Source of the DNA: Centrapalus pauciflorus
Taxonomy: Eukaryota > Streptophyta > Magnoliopsida > Asterales > Asteraceae
Assembly: GCA_020465985.1 (NCBI GenBank)
Contig: JAANYP010006939.1
Span: forward strand, 326,532 to 390,531
Length of the DNA stretch: 64,000 nt
Direction of reading: 5' to 3'
The translations under genes and the position numbers were made by a program. Shown piece by piece: positions 36,757-48,115 of this stretch. Every line of letters starts with the position of its first letter. Position 1 is the first letter of the stretch. The notes beneath the pieces are model-generated. The model was not told the origin of the DNA. It saw only the letters and a program-made list of their open reading frames with translations, and ran no database searches.

Positions 36757-38101
36757 TAGATGAAAACAATTTTAATTGTAAAAGTTCAGGGGGTTTATTG
36801 TAATTCTTGTATTCTTGTAGTGTGTATAAATTAGTAGGCGGTTATGTTGTAAAGAGATAAAATATAAAATTCATTGTATTCCGTGCAAGTCAACATCACA
36901 GAGAGAAACCTAAAGTTCATTTTGTAATATTTCTAATCTCTAATCCAATTCATTCGGTCAGGTTTGAAATCAATTTGTGTTTTCATTGTATGAGTTGAAT
37001 TGCGTATAGATTTTTAATTATCACGATTAATTTTAAAAGTGTATTTATGTGACGAAGACGTCACAATGGTCTAACTTTAGAATAGAAGATTCTAATAAAT
37101 ATTTAATATAATTCAATTACGCCTCCATAAAAATCTTTAAACCAAAATTTTCACCACCTAGCAGATGGTTACGCCACCCTACGCCTAAAAATAGTACAAA
37201 ATTAAAAATTTTGAAGAGGGGGGCGCAGGGCTATGCCCAAGCATACGCCCCTGTCGAGTTAAAATGCAGAACATCACATTCTTTTTCATTTTACAAACCC
37301 TAGAGACCCTCTTAACCTACGACTGAGGTGCGGCTTCCCCTTGAACCTTCAATTATTCTCCAATTTTACAAATCTAAGCTTTAAAGCATTCCTACCATCA
37401 TCACTAACCAATCTAGGCTCAAATGCTCTCTTTTTAGTCATATTCACTCATTTGAGGGATTTTTAGGTAGAGTTGATTTGGAAGATGAATCAAGTTTTGT
37501 TCATCTTTTTAACCACCATTCACCAAAGTTTTTGATTTTCCATGAGATACATGTCTTATTTCATAATATTTGAGACGAAGGGAAGTAAGGAAACTCCATG
37601 TTCATCCATGGAGTTTTTGAGGTAATTTTGACTTTTAGAGTCAAATTATGATGAAATTACATGTGTAGTATGCTAATCTTGGATAATGTGATATGAGGTA
37701 TATGTTTAGATGATATATTAGTTAGTTTGCCATAATTAAATATTGTGTTCTAATTAGATTTATAAAGGTCGGTTGTTTAGATATGCATATATGTTTTCAA
37801 ATTATAAGTGACTAATATAGCTAGTTCAAGATTTAATTTTATTGCGCTAAGTAGTTATAAATTTTGTTAAGACAATTATTTTATAATTTAGTTGCATAAT
37901 ATGATGACAATATATATATGGGGAAGTGTTCTTTTGAAAACCTTAAATGTCATGATAACCTAAGAACCATTTGTGGTCATTAGATCAATAAGATCTATGG
38001 CTGAAAATTGTCAAATGACATTTTTGTGATTATTTAGAAATTCTACAGTGGAGAATCTTGAAAAAGTGTGCAAATGATATTTTTGAAAGAAAAAAAAATC
38101 T
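36757..38101. repeat. Duplicated flank, unit B left part
   Basis: Copy of 10058-11395 (LTR body with TATA at about 36825, leader-like AAACCCTAGAGACCC, AT-rich tail) with about 3 percent differences at the left end. It is interrupted at 38102 by the 8.8-kb Copia. No host gene is seen. Confidence 0.8.
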
Positions 38102-38769
38102 TGTTGGTACACCTTGTGTGACGATAGCAGTCTAATCGATCTAACATTTTGGTTTAAGTAATATTCAGAGTATTGAGAGTTAACGAGTGTTTTGATATAT
38201 ATGTTTATATATGTTTGACTGTTATTGATTGTGTGTTTGAACTTGATGTAACATATTACAAGAAGTTCAAACATAAAGTTCAAAGATTAACTCATTCATA
38301 AGGTAAAAACATAAGTTTCAACACTTAGGTGTTTAAGTGTTTTGGTTAGATTCGAATTATATAAGGGTAGACATTCGAATCTGTGATAGATTCGAATGTA
38401 GCCTTAGATTCGAATGTGCCCAGATTCGAGAGTGTCATTGTGGACAGACTCGAATGGGCCTTGGGCCAGATTCGAGTTTGGCCCACATCAGACTCGAATC
38501 AGGGTCTATAATTAGGGATAGACTCGAGTCATTAGCGGACTTTTAGCAAAATTCATGAGGAATTAAGCTTAAGGCGATCTCGAGTTTATCATCAGCTTTA
38601 GGTCCGTTTCGGTGAGAATCAGTTCGTAGGATCGTTCGTCAGTCGTTCATTCAGCCTCTGATAGTCTCCATGTTTCGTAGTTGAGAGTTGTCCGTCTAAC
38701 CGTTAACGAGGATTCCGCACTCGTTCACGGATCCGCGTCTAGATAGATCTCGTAGTGGTAGACCTTACA
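38102..38769 (+). repeat. 5' LTR of 8.8-kb Copia
   Basis: 668 bp, TGTTGGTACACC to ACCTTACA. Contains a TATA-like ATTATATAAGG at 38354 and about eight AGATTCGAA/GACTCGAA motifs (38345-38530). Confidence 0.95.
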
Positions 38770-38771
38770 AG

Positions 38772-38783
38772 TGGTATCAGAGC
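38772..38783 (+). other. Primer-binding site, initiator tRNA-Met type
   Basis: TGGTATCAGAGC two bases after the 5' LTR end. Confidence 0.9.
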
Positions 38784-39443
38784 CTGCGGAGTGTTCTTGG
38801 TGTTCTTCGTGTTCATCAAATACATTCTAGGTTTCTTGACGCTAGTTGGACGGTTTTTCTCTCAAAATCGAGTTTTTGAGCTTAGCAAATTAATATTCAG
38901 CAAATACTTTGTGGTTTTTCTCGTTTTTGATCGAAACCATTATTTTTCGTTAGAAAAATACTGGTTTAATCTGAAAATCGTTAAAAAATCAAAGTATTCA
39001 CTGTTTTTCGAGTTTGCGGCGCTCGAATCTAATAGGGGCAATTAGGGTTTCACTTTAGTCTCGAGTCTAATCTAAATCTGCTCCTTTCGAGTCTGTTTCA
39101 GTAGGTTTCGAATCTGTGTCGAGTTTGTACTTCATTCGAACAGAGTCTCGAGTCTATCTAGTTTCGAGTCTAGTTCGAGTCTAGTCTAGTTTCGATAAGT
39201 GCTTCGAATCTGCTGATATGCTGTTACTTCGACTTTGGTAAACCTTCGAATCTAAGGTCCTTCGAATCTGAGAACTTTTGAATCTGACATATTTCGAGTT
39301 TAATTGAATTAAAACACTTAATCGAATTTAATCCCAAAAGATTTAACTTTAATTAGTTTCGAATCTACCTAGATTCGAAAGAATTATTCTAAATCAGTTT
39401 CGAATTAAATTAATTAAGTTCAAATTCAATTACTTTCGAAACG
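38784..39443 (+). other. Copia leader with dense TTCGAATCT motifs
   Basis: Untranslated leader before gag. From about 39018 to 39440 it carries some twenty TTCGAATCT/TTCGAGTCT motifs, mostly in one orientation. It contains a 96-codon frame (38755-39045) that I regard as chance. Confidence 0.8.
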
Positions 39444-42212
39444 ATGTCAAATCTTCAGAAATTCCTAGAAATGGACCACGAGGTCGGGAAGGCAAACGCA
39501 CCGCCTAAGCTGATGAAGGTCGAGGATTATTACTGGTGGAAAGACAGATTTACTGATTTCGTACGTTTCAACGATATGCGCATGTGGGTGTGCATCGACG
39601 AAGGGTATATTCCACCGGTGTCAGAAGTAGAATGCCGTCAAAAGGTCTTGTCATACCAAATGATGAAGGAGGATGACAAGAAACTATTTGAAGCCGAAAA
39701 CAAAGCTTTCTCTCTAATCCGAATGGCGCTGCCGCAGGATATTCTACACACATTTAGGACTCAGAGGACATCAAAAGAACTTTGGGAGTCGCTAGAGAAG
39801 AGGTGTGAGGGAAATCCTAGAGTTCGGAGAAAGCGTACAGAGCTGTTAAAACAACAGTTCGCAATTTTCAAGGCGTTAAAAGATGAACAACTGGATGACA
39901 TCATCACCCGATTCTATCATCTATTGACGGAACTTGAGAGCCACGTGATTGAGTTTACCGATACTGACAAGAACAACAAGCTTCTTGATGCCCTACCAGC
40001 CAAATGGGCTATGTACGTGGCAATGATCAAGCTGAATGAAGACAAGTACTACACTCAATCTCTGGATGATATAGTGGGAACGTTGAGGGCATATCACTTC
40101 GAGCTCCTGAAGACCGAGACTGATTACGAACAAGTCCAGAATCCAGCAATGTATTTTGGAAAGACAACAAAATCTTCAGCAGCAGCCGAGCCGAAGACTG
40201 CTACAGCGTTTTTCACTGGAGAGACGTCGTCACCAGCAGAGTCTAATGACACACTGAATTGCGCGTTCTTAGGGTTAGGAAGATCGGAAGAACCGCAACC
40301 TCAAGTTCAACAGGCATCGACATCTCAGAGCTATTCGAAGATGCCCATGAGCGCAAAGTCGGCGGAAGAACATCTGAATCTGCTTGCTTCTTTTGTGGCC
40401 GCATATGGAAATTGTGTTCAAGGGAAGATTAATGATCCGGCTCTTTGGGACGAAGACTACGATCAGGTCGACCCTGATGATCTTGAGGAAATGGATCTTA
40501 AGTGGCAACTGGCCATGGTAACCCAGAGGGTTAAGAGATTCATAAAGAGAACTGGAAGGAATCTGCAGATGAATAACAAGGGGATAGGGTTTGATAAGTC
40601 CAAGGTGAAATGCTACAACTGTCAAGGACTAGGACACTTCGCCAGGGAGTGCCAGAGACCAAAGGTAGAGACATACCAGGGGCAGAGTCAGCATCAGGGA
40701 CAGTTCCAGAATCAGTCCCAACAACGATACCTTCCAAGTTCCTCATTTGGACAAGCTAATCTAGCTGGTTTACTATCGAACGTCACTTCAGATCGACAGC
40801 TAGATGGTACGTATGATTGGAGCTCACATCCTGAGTCGAATGCTAGAGCCTTCATGGCTGAAGTCACAGAAACTGGATGTGATGGGGACGAGCAGACCAC
40901 ACGGGACAGCAGTCCGATGTGGGTAGAGAAGGCGAATGATCAGACAATGCTGGAGTTTGCTGCTCAGATGGCCAACGTGGAATCTGATAACTCAAAGGTT
41001 AGTCTGTCTTATTCTCTATTTCGTGAATTATGTGCTTTATGTGTTAATTCTAACGATAGGTTAAATCTAGTCTTAGACTCACATAAGACCATAACTGCTC
41101 AAAATGAAAACTTAGAAATTGAAAACGCTAGCCTAAATGATATCAAGCAAGATCTAAAAGAAAAGCTTAAGGCTGATGCTCAAGACGTAGTAGTTCTAAA
41201 AGACAAACTCAGTGGGCAGTGTGTTAGGATAGAGCTAATGTATGAGCACGTAGAGGCCTTGACAAAAAGTCTTAAGGACAAGGATATAGAGCTAGCAGAG
41301 ACAAAGGTTAAGGTAGCAGAGGCAAATAGCAAGTTGGAGAAGTTTAGGAATTCGAGCCTAAATCTAGGGAAAGTCTTAGATGCCCAAAGACAGTCTAAGA
41401 AGCCCGTAGGTCTAGGTTTTCACGAAATTCCTCCACCTTTCAATGCTAACTATGTGCCTCAGCCTCAGGAGAACACTGACAAATCAGTAGACTTAGAGGA
41501 TCTACCTGCACAATCACCTGAGCCTATAGTAGAAAATGCACCTAAGGTGGCTGACTCAACCGTCAAGGTCAAGAAAGTGAAATTTGTGTCTTCCTCCAGT
41601 GAAACACCTGCAGGAAAACAGAAAATTTCTTGGGCTGACCAGGTCGACGAGCCAGACACCGTAGATATTCCAAAGGAAATAGACACTAGTGAGACACCTA
41701 GATCTAAGGGAACACACAAAAAGTCCATAGATAAGATGTCTTGCTTCAGATGTCACGAAAAGGGGCATGTTGCTTCTCACTGTCCACTTAGGAAAGCCGA
41801 TGTTACACCTAAGTCAGTGAATCCAACACCTGTTAAGCCCTCAACCAGTGTGGCAAGCAGCAGTAGTTCTCAACCTACCGAGAAAACTGTGCAGGTCGCA
41901 CCCAAACAAGTTGTGAAAAACACACCGGTTAAGGTTGGACCAAAGGAAGTGATTAGGACAAATTCACCGAATCGTGTCAATAATCAATCTAGGTCAGCAC
42001 CACAGCAAGTCTATAGGAGCACAACACCTAGCAGGTCACATACTCCAGTTAGACAGTATGCACCGGTAAGAGCTCAGGGATCACAGTCAGAAATGGCATA
42101 TAATAGGAATTATTCTAGAGCTCCACAACAAATGCCTACACACAAGGCAAAGAGTGAACTTAAATCACTCGGCACCACAACAAAATTCAGTTCAAAGGCC
42201 CAAGTCACCTGA
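39444..42212 (+). CDS. Copia gag polyprotein, 922 aa
   Basis: An uninterrupted frame after the leader. The N-terminal 240 residues match the Copia gag fold (YYWWKDRFTDFV, SKELWESLEKRC, LLDALPAKWAMYVAMI). A CCHC knuckle is at about residue 389 (CYNCQGLGHFAREC). A heptad-rich coiled coil spans roughly 545-660. A second knuckle is near 767 (CFRCHEKGHVASHC), and a basic, S/P/T-rich tail follows. The length and second knuckle are typical of Sirevirus-like gags. The frame ends at 42212; pol lies in another frame. Gag builds the cytoplasmic particle that houses element RNA. Confidence 0.9.
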   Translation: MSNLQKFLEMDHEVGKANAPPKLMKVEDYYWWKDRFTDFVRFNDMRMWVCIDEGYIPPVSEVECRQKVLSYQMMKEDDKKLFEAENKAFSLIRMALPQDILHTFRTQRTSKELWESLEKRCEGNPRVRRKRTELLKQQFAIFKALKDEQLDDIITRFYHLLTELESHVIEFTDTDKNNKLLDALPAKWAMYVAMIKLNEDKYYTQSLDDIVGTLRAYHFELLKTETDYEQVQNPAMYFGKTTKSSAAAEPKTATAFFTGETSSPAESNDTLNCAFLGLGRSEEPQPQVQQASTSQSYSKMPMSAKSAEEHLNLLASFVAAYGNCVQGKINDPALWDEDYDQVDPDDLEEMDLKWQLAMVTQRVKRFIKRTGRNLQMNNKGIGFDKSKVKCYNCQGLGHFARECQRPKVETYQGQSQHQGQFQNQSQQRYLPSSSFGQANLAGLLSNVTSDRQLDGTYDWSSHPESNARAFMAEVTETGCDGDEQTTRDSSPMWVEKANDQTMLEFAAQMANVESDNSKVSLSYSLFRELCALCVNSNDRLNLVLDSHKTITAQNENLEIENASLNDIKQDLKEKLKADAQDVVVLKDKLSGQCVRIELMYEHVEALTKSLKDKDIELAETKVKVAEANSKLEKFRNSSLNLGKVLDAQRQSKKPVGLGFHEIPPPFNANYVPQPQENTDKSVDLEDLPAQSPEPIVENAPKVADSTVKVKKVKFVSSSSETPAGKQKISWADQVDEPDTVDIPKEIDTSETPRSKGTHKKSIDKMSCFRCHEKGHVASHCPLRKADVTPKSVNPTPVKPSTSVASSSSSQPTEKTVQVAPKQVVKNTPVKVGPKEVIRTNSPNRVNNQSRSAPQQVYRSTTPSRSHTPVRQYAPVRAQGSQSEMAYNRNYSRAPQQMPTHKAKSELKSLGTTTKFSSKAQVT

Positions 42213-42318
42213 AAGGCGAGATGGGTACTTGAAAGAGTTCACGTATGTGGACGAGAATGGTATTACCAAGTCAGTCATGGCTTGGGTTCCCCGTGATAAC
42301 TAACCTCTTTTCTTTCAT

Positions 42319-44094
42319 GTGCAGGAGATAACTACAGGTCCAAACAACAAGTGGTTCGTCGACAGTGGTTGCTCCAGGCACATGACGGGGGAAAGAAGTC
42401 TACTCACAGACTTCAAGGGAGGTAATAGGGGATTCGTATCATTCGCGGGTAACAAGGGTGGAAATATCACGGGTACCGGAGTGGTCACTAATGGGACAAT
42501 CAAGTTGGACCAAGTTTATCACGTTGATAAACTGGTTCACAATCTCATTAGTGTATCTCAAATCTGTGATAAGAAGAACTCGGTGTTATTTACTGACACT
42601 GAGGCGTTAGTGCTAAAGCCGGGATTCAAAATTCCTGAAGAATGGGTATTGATGCGGGCGCCAAGGAAGAACGACTTATACATGTTGGATATGAACAAGC
42701 CGGAGACTTCGATGGGGCCAATCTGTCTATTATCCAAAGCTTCAGAGACGGAATCAGTACTGTGGCACAGACGCATGGCTCACCTGCACCTAAGGAAGAT
42801 GAATTACATAACGAAGAATGGACTGGTGCAGGGTGTGCCCATGAAAAGTTTTCAGTTCGAGGACAAGTGTCTACCGTGCATGAAGGGCAAACAGCATAAG
42901 AAGACACACAAGTCCAAGAAGCAGAATTCCATAGCCTCAACATTCGATTTGTTGCACATGGACCTTTTCGGCCCAATCAACAAAAGGAGTATCGGAGGTA
43001 GTTGGTATTGCTTAGTTATCACTGACGATTACTCACGTTTTTCTTGGGTTTTCTTTTTAGGTACGAAGGACGAGACGGCTGCAAAGCTCATCGGGTTCTT
43101 AGACCAAGTGGAGAACTCCTACGGAACAAGGGTTAAAATAATTCGTAGTGATAATGGGACTGAATTCAAAAACACTGTAATTGGTGTATATTGCCTATCA
43201 AAGGGCATAGTGCATCAATTCAGTGCACCATATGAACCTCAACAGAATGGGGTGGCCGAACGTAAAAATAGAACTTTGATTGAAGCTGCAAGGACTATGC
43301 TTTCGGATTCAAAGCTTCCTACCATGTTTTGGGGGGAGGCAGTGAATACCGCGTGCCACATTTTAAATCGAGTCCTTACAGTCAAATCGTTGAACAAAAC
43401 ATGCTATGAAATTTTGAATAAACGGCCACCTAACTTAATTGGATTCGAACCGTTTAGAGTACCATGCACTCTTTTAAGAACAAAACATCAACCGAAGTTT
43501 GGTGAAAAGGCTGACGAAGGATACTTCCTAGGTTATGTGCCGAACTCACCAAACAAACGGGTGTTTAACAAAACAAATGGTACTGTGGAGATTGTGTATA
43601 ACATTGAAGTCACAAGTTATACACATGAACCCCAAACTGGTCCGGAATGGATATTTGACTATGATAAGTTATTTAAGTCATTTAACATTCCTTTGGATGA
43701 TAATGTAGGTACAATCGAAAAGGACATGACGACGTTGCATCTGAACGACGATGGCCAAATCTTTCTGAGGACCACGTTTGAATCTACATCCGAGCCTACT
43801 GAGACTGTAGAAAGATCTCCAGAAGTTGCTGATCAAGAAGCACCTACAACTGAGAATCAGACCCAAGCATCAAGTTCCAACTCTGAGGAAAACGTCCGTG
43901 AGGAGGAAAATGTAGAAGCTGAGCCTGTTCCCCCATTAGGTGAAATAGGATCTAACTTAGGAGATAATCTAAGGGTTGATGATATAGAGACCTCTAGGAT
44001 TAACAAGAACCATCCATTAGAAAGCATCATAGGAAATCCTAACGAGGGTGTGAGGACAAGGAGTAGTGTAAATAACAACACAGTGTTGTTGTAG
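42319..44094 (+). pseudogene. Copia pol part 1: protease and integrase (ends at in-frame stop)
   Basis: Frame 1 is open from just after a TAA at 42301-42303. The protease active site WFVDSGCSRHMTG comes first. The integrase follows, with the H-H-C-C region (WHRRMAHLHLRKM...CLPCMKGKQ), catalytic D (LLHMDLFGP), D (IIRSDNGTEF) and E (QQNGVAERKNRTL). A TAG at 44092-44094 ends it; the next ORF continues in the same frame into RT, so one nonsense change splits pol. Upstream, the same frame holds a WVPRDN segment before the TAA, and between them lies a pyrimidine-rich stretch ending TGTGCAG, which resembles a splice acceptor. Confidence 0.85.
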
Positions 44095-45141
44095 ATGATA
44101 AACGACTCCGAGGCATATCACACATGTCTCTATTCGTGTTTCATATCGCAAGTAGAGCCTAAAAATGTGCAAATGGCACTTAAGGATAACTCTTGGGTTG
44201 AAGCGATGCAGGAAGAGCTTTCGCTATTTAGGAAACTAGAAGTGTGGGAGTTAGTTCCATTACCTCGAGGGGAGATTGCCATAGGAACCAAATGGGTTTT
44301 TAAGTGCAAAAGAGACGATCGGGGTATAGTCACGCGCAACAAGGCAATGTTAGTTGTAAAGGGTTTCAACCAAGAGGAGGGAATCGATTACAACGAGGTT
44401 TTTGCACCAGTAGCAAGGCTGGAAGCCATTAGGTTGTTTCTAGCGTTTGCCTCCTTCAAAGGCTTTAAGGTATATCAGCTAGACGTTAAGAGTGCTTTCC
44501 TATATGGGAAAGTGAAGGAGTTGGTGTATGTAGAACAACCGCCTGGATTCACAGATCCAAAATATTCTGATAGAGTATATCGCTTAGATAAGGCTCTTTA
44601 TGGATTACATCAGGCACTTAGGGCGTGGTATGAGACTCTATCCAACCATCTTTTAGAAAACGGTTTTGAAAGGGGTAGGATAGATAGTACTCTGTTTGTT
44701 AAGAGGAAGGGTGAAGACTTTATCTTGGTGCAAGTGTACGTCGATGATATCATCTTTGGATCATCAGACGAACAGATGTGCAAAGATTTCGAGAAGGTAA
44801 TGAAGTCTAAGTTCGAGATGAGTGCTATGGGGGAGTTGAATTTCTTTTTGGGGTTACAAGTTGACCAGAAGAAGGAAGGGATGTTTATCCATCAGACTAA
44901 GTATGTCTATGACATATTAGAGCGTTTCGGGATGGAAGGAACAAAGTTGACTGCCCACTTCAGCACGCCGATTCAAGTGAATCACAATCTCGGGCCGGGT
45001 ACTGAAAGTGATACCGATGTGGATCCGACTTTATATCGGGCCATGATTGGGTCACTTATGTATTTAACTGCTTCAAGACCTGATATTATGTTTGCTGTGT
45101 GTATTTGTGCTAGGTTTCAAGCGAATCCGAAGGAGAAGTAG
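44095..45141 (+). pseudogene. Copia pol part 2: reverse transcriptase, RNase H missing
   Basis: In frame with part 1. Contains the RT landmarks ELVPLPRGE, GTKWVFKCK, DVKSAFLYG, QPPGF, ALYGLHQALRAWY and the catalytic VQVYVDDIIFGS. It runs to SRPDIMFAVCICARFQANPKE and then stops (TAG 45139-45141) exactly where the RNase H domain should begin. The roughly 150-residue RNase H is absent and a different ORF starts within a few bases, so an internal deletion joined RT to the 3' ORF. Without RNase H the element cannot finish reverse transcription unless helped. Confidence 0.85.
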
Positions 45142-45176
45142 GAGGAGCTGGAGGAGAGGCAGGTTCTTCAAGGGCT

Positions 45177-46142
45177 TTGGACAGTGACATGATAGATGCA
45201 CTGAAAGACATTGAGGAAGAGCTTATGGAATTTGACTTTGAAGATGAAGTTGAAGAATTGGAGGAAGGTGAGTTCATTCCGAAGGAGGTCGTTGACTGGA
45301 AATCGGATGACGAAGTATTAGATGATGAGGACGATCATGTAAATGAGGTGATAATCAATTCACAACCGGTCACGGAACTATATGAGGGCCAAAATCATAA
45401 TGTGATTGATATAGATTACATCAAGGTAGCCTCAGTTGAAGACAAAGAACTTGAAGAGGCTGAGAAAGAGCCATCTAGAGCTGAATTGATAAATCTTTGG
45501 TTTAAAAAGGAAGAAAAGAAAGATCAGCTGAAGATGAAGAAGAAAATGAGAGTTCCGGGTGCGGGAAGTTTTTCAGGAGGGATTATTAGCTGGTTCTTTG
45601 ACAGAGAACTGCAGCTGTTTATTTTGAAAAGAAGAGATGGCCTCCAATACTTGAGGCGAACCCTGAAAGCGTTCAATACACTGCCTAAGATTGAAGTGAA
45701 GGAACTAGCATGGAAAGAATTGGTCAATATAGGCGAAGACCCGTACGCTGAAGTCATGGCGAAAATAATAAGAAAAGAGGGGCGTTCAGGAAAGTTTGAA
45801 AGGCTTAAGCCGAGATCAGGCAAAAGGGTCGAGGATGGATCAAGGATAGATCCTCATACTGGAAGGCCTTGGGCCAGAATGATTTATAAGCCAGTCAAAT
45901 GTCTGAAAAAGGTTCCAATGAAATCGATGCCACAGAATATTTTGAGCAACATGAAATGGTGGTACCTCGAGATTGACACTGCTGAAGCCATCATGGAGGA
46001 TCAAGACGAGAAGGTCATTTTGAAGGTATATGATCCACTGCATTTGATAAATCTATCAAAGGACGACCTGAAGAAGCTCATGATCAGCCTATCTTCTTTA
46101 CTGAAGCATGGAGATCTGAAGCCAGGAAGTTCCAGAAGGTAG
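45177..46142 (+). CDS. Extra 3' ORF of Copia element, 321 aa, unknown function
   Basis: An intact frame between the RT remnant and the 3' LTR. It is open upstream to about 45141, so its own start may have been lost in the RNase H deletion. Residues 1-60 are strongly acidic (EELMEFDFEDEVEELEEGEF). Residues 95-125 are a charged helix. A middle domain follows, with GIISWFFDRELQLFILKRRDG, RRTLKAFNTLPKIE and IIRKEGRSGKF; after it come RIDPHTGRPWARMIYKPVK and WWYLEIDTAEAIM. It has no zinc finger, signal peptide or membrane segment. Its place matches the extra or 'env-like' ORF of some Sireviruses, but I see no envelope traits. I have an uncertain memory of similar ORFs next to Copia pol in Asteraceae. 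Function unknown. Confidence 0.7.
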   Translation: MDSDMIDALKDIEEELMEFDFEDEVEELEEGEFIPKEVVDWKSDDEVLDDEDDHVNEVIINSQPVTELYEGQNHNVIDIDYIKVASVEDKELEEAEKEPSRAELINLWFKKEEKKDQLKMKKKMRVPGAGSFSGGIISWFFDRELQLFILKRRDGLQYLRRTLKAFNTLPKIEVKELAWKELVNIGEDPYAEVMAKIIRKEGRSGKFERLKPRSGKRVEDGSRIDPHTGRPWARMIYKPVKCLKKVPMKSMPQNILSNMKWWYLEIDTAEAIMEDQDEKVILKVYDPLHLINLSKDDLKKLMISLSSLLKHGDLKPGSSRR

Positions 46143-46245
46143 TTAAAGTTTGTATAGATGCTGGATTATATGCAGGCAGTAGTATATATAGTTCTAGTAC
46201 TTGAACTTGATGTAAATAATTAGAAGCTATCGTCAAGGGGGAGTC
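46143..46245 (+). other. Copia 3' untranslated stretch with polypurine tract
   Basis: Short non-coding stretch ending in AAGGGGGAGTC directly before the 3' LTR at 46246; this purine tract primes plus-strand DNA synthesis. Confidence 0.85.
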
Positions 46246-46913
46246 TGTTGGTACACCTTGTGTGACGATAGCAGTCTAATCGATCAAACATTTTGGTTTA
46301 AGTAATATTCAGAGTATTGAGAGTTAACGAGTGTTTTGATATATATGTTTATATATGTTTGACTGTTATTGATTGTGTGTTTGAACTTGATGTAACATAT
46401 TACAAGAAGTTCAAACATAAAGTTCAAAGATTAACTCATTCATAAGGTAAAAACATAAGTTTCAACACTTAGGTGTTTAAGTGTTTTGGTTAGATTCGAA
46501 TTATATAAGGGTAGACATTCGAATCTGTGATAGATTCGAATGTAGCCTTAGATTCGAATGTGCCCAGATTCGAGAGTGTCATTGTGGACAGACTCGAATG
46601 GGCCTTGTGCCAGATTCGAGTTTGGCCCACATCAGACTCGAATCAGGGTCTATAATTAGGGATAGACTCGAGTCATTAGCGGACTTTTAGCAGAATTCGT
46701 GAGGAATTAAGCTTAAGGCGATCTCGAGTTTATCATCAGCTTTAGGTCCGTTTCGGAGAGAATCAGTTCGTAGGATTGTTCGTCAGTCGTTCGTTCAGCC
46801 TCTGATAGTCTCCATGTTTCGTAGTTGAGAGTTGTCCGTCTAACCGTTAACGAGGATTCCGCACTCGTTCACGGATCCGCGTCTAGATAGATCTCGTAGT
46901 GGTAGACCTTACA
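46246..46913 (+). repeat. 3' LTR of 8.8-kb Copia
   Basis: 668 bp, TGTTGGTACACC to ACCTTACA, seven differences by eye from the 5' LTR. Confidence 0.95.
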
Positions 46914-46918
46914 AATCT

Positions 46919-48115
46919 GTTTTTTCTTTTTCTTTCTCTTCCTTTTTTTCTTTTTCTTTAATGAGAATTGATTTTTATAGTAAAAAAAATGTTTTTCAAT
47001 AAAAAAAATTTTCTATATAGAAAATTATTTATCTGCTAAAAATTTAACATATTCTATATAATTATTATGTATCCATATAAAATTTTATATATTCTATATC
47101 TTTTTATGTAGATGAACATTACTATTTATAATCTATGTAGTTAGTTATGGTTCTTATACATTTCATATATTTTTATGTTTCTTATAATTTTTATATATTT
47201 TTATGTATATTATTCGTAATCTATGTAGAATGTTATATAGAATGATATGTAAGATATAAAGATACAACAATAACAAAATAACTGGTAAACATATTTTATG
47301 TATATTATTACCCACTGTAAGATTACTATTCATAATCTATGTAGATTGTTCATCAAATCACCGTTGTAAATCTTGATCGGAATTTCTAACTTTTCTTTGC
47401 CTTTATCATTACCCACTGCAAGATTCTCAGTTTGTAACACTTATGGGACTCAATTTGAGCTTCTAAATCTTTGACAATTCTCACGAGTGAAGAGAGTTCA
47501 TCATCATAGACTTAGTATCGATTTTGAAAGAGTGTTCACGAAGTGAGAAAACTTTCTTTTCATGCTCAAAGTCATTTGTCATTTTCAAAATTCATTCCTT
47601 GAGTTTAGTGATTTGATGTATTAAGCATGTTGAGCATCATTAGAGTTTCTTGGGTTTTCAAAACCAATGCCTTTCTTTGAGTTCTAAAACTAGGTTTCTT
47701 TTTGTTTATGCATATGGATGGTTTGATCTGTCTGTCCTCGTTTTAGCAAAAAAGCTCGTACGTAATAACTTATCAACTATTAAATAATTACAAATAACTC
47801 TCAGTCTTGATTAAAATAAATTAAGTGTAACAAATAGTATTCTTATATTATTTTAAATAATTTATAGTTATGTATTTTTATTTTTACTTATATAAATTTT
47901 ATATAAATTTATTTTATTAAAAATATCCACGTGTTACGTGGGTCATACACTAATAATGAATATACCAGTCTGTATTAAATTCTCCTTTTAAGTTTATATA
48001 CATAAATATGTAATAACTATAGTAATTTTTTAAAATAAATAATTAAAAAATTATTAAATTATAAAATAGCTCAATCCAAACATTTAATTATTAATCGTTA
48101 GTTTTAGAATTTTAA
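46919..48115. repeat. Duplicated flank, unit B middle part
   Basis: Continues the unit A homology (11395-12495, then 22418-22500) after the Copia insertion. Mostly A/T with TATATAGA runs. At 48011-48019 it shows a single TAATAACTA where unit A carries the MITE and gypsy element. No gene. Confidence 0.75.

Larger units (their letters stand above)
38102..46913 (+). mobile_element. Sirevirus-like Copia retrotransposon, 8.8 kb
   Basis: LTRs 38102-38769 and 46246-46913 (668 bp each, TGTTGGTACA...CCTTACA) flanked by AATCT at 38097-38101 and 46914-46918. The order protease, integrase, RT defines Ty1/copia; the long gag with a coiled coil and two zinc knuckles suggests a Sirevirus. I count seven LTR differences (about 1 percent). 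The paralogous flank at 11390 is empty, so insertion followed the duplication. Pol has an in-frame stop and lacks RNase H, so it is not autonomous. Confidence 0.95.

Noticed and set aside
38337..38546. 69-codon frame found in both LTRs of the 8.8-kb Copia
   Set aside because: It is a translation of the AGATTCGAA motif array; repetition follows from LTR identity.
44092..44094. Programmed stop readthrough in the 8.8-kb Copia
   Set aside because: The TAG lies between integrase and RT and lacks the CARYYA context known for readthrough; a nonsense mutation is more likely.
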